Assembly (NCBI GenBank): GCA_025935615.1 | Contig: JAICUY010000012.1 | Span: 1-34,843, forward strand | Reading direction: 5' to 3' | From: Steroidobacteraceae bacterium | GTDB lineage: Bacteria; Chloroflexota; Limnocylindria; QHBO01 | DNA length: 34,843 nucleotides | In this document: one piece after another, positions 29,893 through 34,843 of the stretch | Layout: the number at the start of each line of letters is the position of its first letter | Numbering within the stretch: position 1 is the first letter of the stretch | The notes under the pieces: generated by a model | What the model was told of the DNA's origin: nothing | The model's database searches: none | The model's input: only the letters and a program-made list of their open reading frames with translations | Position numbers and translations under genes: made by a program

Positions 29893-30830
29893 CGCCCCGC
29901 CGGACCTGCCTTCGCCCCGGCCGAGCCGACCGCTCGCGGATGGGCGGCGCGGTACACGTCGCGGACGCGCGCATCCGACAGGTGGGTGTAGATCTGCGTC
30001 GTGGCTAGATCCGCGTGTCCCAGCAGCTCCTGCACGCTGCGCAGGTCGGCGCCACCCTCCAGCAGATGCGTGGCGAATGAGTGGCGCAGCGTATGCGGCG
30101 ATGCGCCGGACGGCAGGCCGCTGCGATTCGCCCAGCGCTCGACGACCAGGCGCGCCCCACGTGCGCTGAGCGGACCGCCTGACGCATTGACGAAGACCGA
30201 TGCGCCGGCGTCGACCGCCAGCGCCGGCCGCGCATCGCGGAGGTAGGCGGCCATCGCCATTTCGGCCGGCCGGCCGAATAGCAGCTCGCGCTCCTTGTCG
30301 CCCTTGCCCCTGACCCGCAGCCGTCGGCGCGCAACGTCGAGGCGCGGCAACGTCAGACCAGCCAGCTCACTGATGCGCATGCCGGTGGCGTACAGCAGCT
30401 CGAGCAGCGCGGCGTCGCGCAGACCGAGCGCTCGGTGCCGCTCGTCCCGCGGCGTCCCGCTACTCGGTGCCTCGACCAGCCGCTGGGCGTGTGCCGGCGA
30501 CAGGACCCGCGGCAGGCGTCTCGGCCGCTTCGGGCTGCGCACGCCGGCCAACGGATCGGCTCCGATCCAGCCCTCGCGAGTGCAATGGCGGTAGAACGAG
30601 CGGATCGCCGAGAGCCGTCCCGAAACCGCCGATGCGGACAGGTCGCGATCCGCGAGCGACGCAAGGTAGCGCCGGATGGTGGGGCGGTCGGGGTGCCGCC
30701 ACTCCTCATCGCCGACGAAGCCGAGGAACTCGGCCACGTGGCGGTGGTATTCGACGATCGTTCCCGGGGACGCGTTCCGGGCGGCGAGCTGGCCGAGGAA
30801 GCGATCCAGGGCGCTCGCCGCGTCAACCAC
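29889..30830 (-). CDS. XerC/XerD-type tyrosine recombinase
   Basis: Resolves chromosome dimers at dif sites, in the XerC/D family. The 313-residue protein has a SAM-like core-binding N-terminal domain (about 5-90) and a catalytic domain (about 105-295). The full catalytic set is visible: Arg152 (ATGMRISEL), Lys176 (RGKGDK), His246, Arg249 (HTLRHSF), His272 (LLGHADL) and Tyr281 (TQIYTHL). The start is a GTG that overlaps the topA stop by 8 bases. Whether it pairs with a second Xer or acts alone is unknown. It sits directly upstream of murJ and shows no sign of belonging to a mobile element. Confidence 0.95.
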   Translation of the reverse strand: MVDAASALDRFLGQLAARNASPGTIVEYHRHVAEFLGFVGDEEWRHPDRPTIRRYLASLADRDLSASAVSGRLSAIRSFYRHCTREGWIGADPLAGVRSPKRPRRLPRVLSPAHAQRLVEAPSSGTPRDERHRALGLRDAALLELLYATGMRISELAGLTLPRLDVARRRLRVRGKGDKERELLFGRPAEMAMAAYLRDARPALAVDAGASVFVNASGGPLSARGARLVVERWANRSGLPSGASPHTLRHSFATHLLEGGADLRSVQELLGHADLATTQIYTHLSDARVRDVYRAAHPRAVGSAGAKAGPAGR

Positions 30831-33051
30831 GCCCGTCGCCCTGCGTGCTGCCGACCGGGCGCCGGCCGCCCCTGCGTCCGGTGGCCGCGCCGCCCTGGCT
30901 GCCCGGCCGCGTCCAGGTCGAGTAGTCGCAGTCGGGATAGCGGTCGCAGCCGTAGAACGTTCGCCCGCGCCGGGTGCGCTTGGCGACCACCGTGCCCTGT
31001 CCGCACTGCGGGCAGGTGCCGAACTGCTGGCTGGGCGGCTGCGCGTCCTTCTTGATGTAGGTGCATTCCGGGTAGCGGTCGCACCCGACGAACGGCCCGA
31101 ATCGGCCGCGCTTGGCGACGAGATGTCCCTGCCCGCATTGGGGGCACACTTCGCCGACCCCCGGCAGATCGAGCGCCTCCGGCTCCTCGCCGGGAAGCGG
31201 CTGGGTGTACTTGCACTCGGGATAGGACTGGCAACCCAGGAACCAGCCGTTGCGACCGAAGCGCTTCACCAGCTTGTCGCCGCGCTCGCCGGTCAGCGGG
31301 CACGGCAGATCGGTCATCTCGACCTGCTTGGCGATCTTCTGCTTGCCCTCGCTGACCTTCTCGGCGAACGGCGTGTAGAAGTCGCGCACCATCGGCACCC
31401 ATTCATGCTCACCGGCCGCCACCTGGTCGAGCTGGTCCTCCATCTGCGCGGTGAAGTCGAGGTCGACGATCTCCGGGAAGTGCTCGACCAGCAGGTCGGT
31501 CACCCGCTCGGCTGACTCGGTCGGATGCAGCCGTCGGTCCTCGACGGTCACGTAGCCTCGCTCCCGGATGGTCTCCATGGTCGGCGCGTAGGTCGATGGC
31601 CGCCCGATGCCGTGCTCCTCGAGCGCCTTGATCAGGCTCGCCTCGGTGTAGCGCGGCGGCGGCTGCGTGAAGTGCTGCTCGCCGACCAGATCCAGGAGGC
31701 TCAGGGACTCGCCCTCGCGCAGGTCGGGCAGGACCGTGAACCGCTCGTCCTCCTCGTCGTCGCGGCCCTCGACATAGACCGCCTGGTAGCCATCGAAGAC
31801 GCGCTTGCTCGCGCCGGCATGCAGCGTGTAGCGGCCGGCGCTCACGTCGACGCCGACCTGCTCGAACTGGGCCGGCACCATCTGGCTGGCCAGCGCACGC
31901 TTCCAGATCAGCTCGTACAGCCGATACTCGTCGCTCTTGAGGTGATCGCGGACCGATGCTGGGGTGCGGGCAAAGCTCGAGGGCCGGATCGCCTCGTGCG
32001 CCTCCTGCGCGCCCCGACTCCTGGTTCGATACGCGTTCGGCCGCTTCGGTACGAATTCCGCACCGTACCGCTCGCCGATGTAGATGCGCGCCTCGGCCAC
32101 CGCGCTCGAGGCGATTGCCACCGAATCGGTCCGCATATAGGTGATGAGTCCGACCTGCCCCTCCGGCAGTGCGATTCCCTCATACAGGCGCTGCGCGGCG
32201 CTCATCGTGCGCCGGGCGCCGAAGCCGAGCTTGCGCGACGCCTCCTGCTGGAGCGTGCTGGTGGTGAAGGGCGGCGCAGCCGAGCGCTTCCGCTCGCTGC
32301 GGGTGACCTTCTCGACCGTGTAGCTCGCCTCGCGCAGCGCGGCCTCGTGGGTGCGGGCCTCGTCCGCGGATCCGACGCGTGCCTTCTCTCCGTCGATCCT
32401 GGTCAGCTCGGCGGCAAAGCTGCCCTCCCCCTCCTCGCGCGCCAGCTGGGCCGTGAGGCTCCAGTACTCTTCGGGAGTAAAGGCGCCGATCTCGCGCTCG
32501 CGCTCGACGACCAGCCGCACCGCCACGCTCTGCACGCGCCCGGCCGACAGCCCGCGCCGGATCTTGCTCGCCACCAGCGGGCTCAGCTTGTAGCCCACCA
32601 GCCGATCGATCACCCGGCGCGCCTGCTGGGCGTTGACGAGGTCGAGGTTGATGCCGCGCGGATGGGCGAACGCCTCCTCGATGGCGCTCTGCGTGATCTC
32701 GTTGAAGGTCACGCGCCGCACGCGGTCGTTGGGCAGGTGCACGTATTCGGCGATGTGCCAGGCGATCGCCTCGCCCTCGCGGTCGAGGTCGGTGGCCAGC
32801 CATACCTGGTCGGCCTTGCGGGCGGCGCTGGCCAGCTTCTCGAGGTCGCGGCGCTTCTCCTTGAGTGGCTCGTAGCGCGGCTCGAAATCGTGCTCGACGT
32901 CGACACCCAGGCTCCGCGTGGGCAGGTCGCGAACATGACCGACCGAGGCCATCACGTCGTAGCCGGGGCCGAGGTAGCGCTCGATGGTCTTGGCCTTGGC
33001 CGGTGACTCGACGATCACCAGGTCATTGCCCGAGGAGGTCTTACGTGGCAT
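30823..33051 (-). CDS. topA: DNA topoisomerase I
   Basis: Relaxes negative supercoils. The 742-residue protein has a Toprim domain with LVIVESPAKAK at 11-21 and TDLDREGE at 87-94. The active-site Tyr305 lies in LITYMRTDS. The C-terminal part carries three zinc-ribbon-like repeats. The last two have complete four-cysteine sets (CPQCGQG to GCDRYPEC). The first has only CPLTG where the others have CPxC and may be degenerate. The ATG at 33049-33051 gives the MPRKTSS start; a frame to 33171 adds an unrelated leader. It overlaps the recombinase gene by 8 bases, so both are translated together. Confidence 0.96.
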   Translation of the reverse strand: MPRKTSSGNDLVIVESPAKAKTIERYLGPGYDVMASVGHVRDLPTRSLGVDVEHDFEPRYEPLKEKRRDLEKLASAARKADQVWLATDLDREGEAIAWHIAEYVHLPNDRVRRVTFNEITQSAIEEAFAHPRGINLDLVNAQQARRVIDRLVGYKLSPLVASKIRRGLSAGRVQSVAVRLVVEREREIGAFTPEEYWSLTAQLAREEGEGSFAAELTRIDGEKARVGSADEARTHEAALREASYTVEKVTRSERKRSAAPPFTTSTLQQEASRKLGFGARRTMSAAQRLYEGIALPEGQVGLITYMRTDSVAIASSAVAEARIYIGERYGAEFVPKRPNAYRTRSRGAQEAHEAIRPSSFARTPASVRDHLKSDEYRLYELIWKRALASQMVPAQFEQVGVDVSAGRYTLHAGASKRVFDGYQAVYVEGRDDEEDERFTVLPDLREGESLSLLDLVGEQHFTQPPPRYTEASLIKALEEHGIGRPSTYAPTMETIRERGYVTVEDRRLHPTESAERVTDLLVEHFPEIVDLDFTAQMEDQLDQVAAGEHEWVPMVRDFYTPFAEKVSEGKQKIAKQVEMTDLPCPLTGERGDKLVKRFGRNGWFLGCQSYPECKYTQPLPGEEPEALDLPGVGEVCPQCGQGHLVAKRGRFGPFVGCDRYPECTYIKKDAQPPSQQFGTCPQCGQGTVVAKRTRRGRTFYGCDRYPDCDYSTWTRPGSQGGAATGRRGGRRPVGSTQGDGRG

Positions 33052-33143
33052 ACGAGGCCGGAGTGTAGCACCCGCCTCCGCGCGCTCCGTTACCGGCGGC
33101 TTACCGCTGGCGGCGGGCCAACACCGAGGTCGCGCCGCGTGCG
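33052..33143. other. Intergenic space upstream of topA
   Basis: About 90 bp between the topA start and the terminator of the next gene. It must hold the topA promoter, and no clear -35/-10 pair is evident. Confidence 0.4.
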
Positions 33144-33168
33144 AAAACGGCCGCCCGGAGGGCGGCCG
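33144..33168 (-). terminator. Intrinsic terminator of the CAP/Big_5 gene
   Basis: On the minus strand a 9-bp GC-rich perfect stem (CGGCCGCCC with GGGCGGCCG, 3-nt loop) is followed by TTTT. It begins about 8 bp after the TAG of the CAP gene, as expected for a rho-independent terminator. It is the clearest terminator in the window and separates the CAP gene from topA. Confidence 0.88.
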
Positions 33169-33175
33169 CATCGGT

Positions 33176-34843
33176 CTAGCCGGCGAAATCCCAGACCACG
33201 TACACCTTGCCGCCCTGCGCCGCGATGCCGACGCCGAGCCGGCGGAAGTCCGGATCGAGGATATTGCCGATGTGGTTGAAGAAGCCCGGGTACGGCTCTG
33301 CCATGAATTGGGAATGGCACCAGCGCAGCGTCGCGCCGACGCTCATTCCGGCGTGATAGCAGATGTTCTCGCCGGCGTGGCTGTACGCGATGCCGGCGCG
33401 CGTCAGCCGGGTCCGGACGGTCGAGCCATCGAGCCCGGTGTGGCTGAAGTAGTTGTTGCGGAGCATGTCCCACGCATGGTCCGCCGCGACCGCCGAGACG
33501 GCGCTGTCGAGCGACAGGCCGCGGAAGCCATATGCCGATCGCGCGGCGTTGACCTGGTTGAGGGCGTAGCCGACGGCGCTGGCCGACGGAGCGGGCGGCG
33601 GCGGAGCCGGTGGTCGAGGTGCGCTGCGCACCGTAGTCTGCACCTGCGCCGGAGCCGGCTGCCGGGGTGGCGGCGCCTTGCTCGTGAAGCTGGAGGCGAA
33701 GCGCACCGGATTCCCGTCGCTGTCGAGCGCGCCCTTGCGCAGCTCGATGCGGAAGCGGTGTCCCTTGGCCAGCTTGTGCTTGGCGGTGAACCGCAACTGA
33801 GTCCCGTCGTCGTTCCAGCGCAGGTGGCCGGCCACCGACCGGCGTGCCGTCCGATCGCGCAGCACGAAGGCGTCGCCGGTGCGATCGGTCGCCATCGGCT
33901 GGGAGAACCAGAGGCGCACCGTTCGGGAAGTGACGTGGCGAGCATCCTTGACGGGTCGGACCTTCACCGGCTGGCCGGCCCTGACCGTGGTGAACGAGTA
34001 GCTGGTGTCGCCGCCGAGCGGATTGCCAGCCAGGTCGTGCGTACCGGCCAGGCTGATCGCATAGCGCTTGCCCGACTTCAATGGCTCGGACGGCGAAAAG
34101 ACGAGCGTGCGGCCTTCCCAATTGAGGTCGCCGTCGACCTGCGGGCTGATGGTGAAGCGATCGATGACCTCGCCGGCGTCCATGGGTGCGCTGAAGCTGA
34201 TACGGATGGTCGTGTGGGCGCTCACCTCGTCGGCGGTGTCGTTGGTCGCGCCGGCTGGCGACTCGCGCAGGCGCTCCTCGATCGTGTCGGCCACCGCGCC
34301 ATCGGCTCGGGGTCCGTATTCGCGTAGCCCGTCGCGCGCCGCTCCGGTGAGCCGCGCCGGATCCTCGGCGACGTAGTCGACGTGGAAGTCGCTCACCGCC
34401 GGGGCGGTCTCGGTGGTGAAGCTCAGCCGTTCGGCACTGCCCGCACTACGTCCGTCGGCAAACCGGGTGCTGGAGGGCACGATCAGGACGTAGCGCTGAT
34501 CGGTGACCCAGCGACGCAACGGCAGCACCTCGACGCTGCGGTTGTCCGGGCTCCAGCGGAACGTGACGCGCGCCTCCGGAATGACCGATAAGCCGGCTTC
34601 GACGGATGCGCGATCAACGGCGCGCTCGAAGGGGATGACGACCGACGCGCTCGTCGGGATGCCGACCCCGACGTTGGCGGGAAGGATCGAGCGCGGCGGG
34701 GCGACGATCGGCTCGGGACCGGCGCGGCTGACTCCCTGCTGGGAGACGGCGAAGACGAGCGCGAGAGTGACGGCGGTGATCGAGACGCGGACGGCGGCTC
34801 GATTCTTGCTCAGCAGCTTGCCAAGCGATTCGAACGGGGCGCG
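33176..34843 (-). CDS. Extracytoplasmic Big_5-like repeat and CAP domain protein, 5' end cut off by the window edge
   Basis: The frame is open to the last base, with 555 residues visible; a GTG at 34528 is an internal valine and not a needed start. Near the visible N-terminus is a signal/anchor helix (about 17-33: VRVSITAVTLALVFAV), so few residues are likely missing. Three Ig-like Big_5/SbsA-type repeats follow (roughly 42-145, 190-290 and 292-385), with FSAPMDAGEV, FSQPMATDRT and LKSGKRYAISL-type strands. A Pro/Ala-rich linker (about 385-420) comes next. The C-terminal CAP/SCP-PR1 domain (about 425-555) shows DHAWDM, YFSHTG, AGENICY and a HSQFMAEP segment. Probably a secreted or membrane-tethered surface protein. 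Function is unknown. Confidence 0.85.
   Translation of the reverse strand, partial: RAPFESLGKLLSKNRAAVRVSITAVTLALVFAVSQQGVSRAGPEPIVAPPRSILPANVGVGIPTSASVVIPFERAVDRASVEAGLSVIPEARVTFRWSPDNRSVEVLPLRRWVTDQRYVLIVPSSTRFADGRSAGSAERLSFTTETAPAVSDFHVDYVAEDPARLTGAARDGLREYGPRADGAVADTIEERLRESPAGATNDTADEVSAHTTIRISFSAPMDAGEVIDRFTISPQVDGDLNWEGRTLVFSPSEPLKSGKRYAISLAGTHDLAGNPLGGDTSYSFTTVRAGQPVKVRPVKDARHVTSRTVRLWFSQPMATDRTGDAFVLRDRTARRSVAGHLRWNDDGTQLRFTAKHKLAKGHRFRIELRKGALDSDGNPVRFASSFTSKAPPPRQPAPAQVQTTVRSAPRPPAPPPPAPSASAVGYALNQVNAARSAYGFRGLSLDSAVSAVAADHAWDMLRNNYFSHTGLDGSTVRTRLTRAGIAYSHAGENICYHAGMSVGATLRWCHSQFMAEPYPGFFNHIGNILDPDFRRLGVGIAAQGGKVYVVWDFAG

Noticed and set aside
29889-30830. Integrase of a mobile element
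   Set aside because: The tyrosine recombinase is translationally coupled to topA and murJ and has Xer-type motifs. No attachment site or cargo is seen.

Overview
This is a high-GC bacterial chromosome segment dominated by housekeeping, translation and cell-envelope genes. Nearly all genes lie on the minus strand, so transcription runs from high to low coordinates. The gene content (a Rel/HisS block, several FemABX-like transferases around murE, an FtsA-like actin next to a baseplate-J-like bitopic membrane protein, a TM-rich LCP protein, and Big_5/CAP surface proteins) fits a Gram-positive-like, monoderm-type lineage. My best guess is Chloroflexota, possibly of the Limnocylindria/Ellin6529 kind. 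Actinobacteria-like order (alaS-ruvX-mltG-pepP-efp) is the main alternative. The assignment is inference. There are no tRNA or rRNA genes, CRISPR arrays, insertion sequences or prophage genes that I can see.

Layout in transcription order, from the right edge. (1) A surface protein with Big_5-like repeats and a CAP domain (33176 to the edge, 5' end cut off) ends at a good intrinsic terminator (33144-33168). (2) A long, tightly packed run follows: topA, xerC/D-type recombinase, murJ, femX, murE, femX, femX, rel, hisS (33051 down to 20041). Stops and starts overlap at most junctions up to the two last genes. It combines lipid-II flipping, stem-peptide synthesis, side-chain branching and the stringent response. 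(3) A convergent plus-strand secreted tandem cyanophycinase-like protein (18167-20044) is divergent from a minus-strand DUF2652-SRPBCC fusion (16982-18085). That fusion in turn converges on a small plus-strand membrane protein (16533-16985). Both convergent pairs share a CTAG palindrome as their two stop codons. (4) About 675 bp (15858-16532) shows no convincing gene and looks lower in GC. (5) Next come aspS, an LCP-family glycopolymer transferase, cysteine desulfurase, mnmA and a small membrane protein. (6) A ytxG/ytxH-like pair follows, then a strong hairpin and alaS, which overlaps an FtsA-like actin gene. The downstream genes are a baseplate-J-like membrane protein, ruvX, mltG, pepP and efp.

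Functional threads. The envelope is the main theme: MltG, the FtsA-like/bitopic pair, LCP, MurE, MurJ, three FemX-like enzymes and the CAP protein. Translation is the second: EF-P with an arginine at its active loop tip, AlaRS, AspRS, HisRS, and the desulfurase/MnmA tRNA-thiolation pair. The AspRS carries the two-residue signature of non-discriminating enzymes. MurE carries an altered form of the DNPR diamino-acid motif, which may fit with the multiple bridge-forming FemX enzymes beside it. The most promising leads for something not well described are the actin-like/baseplate-J-like couple inside the alaS-mltG operon, the three-FemX murE cluster, and the duplicated cyanophycinase with a dead second half.
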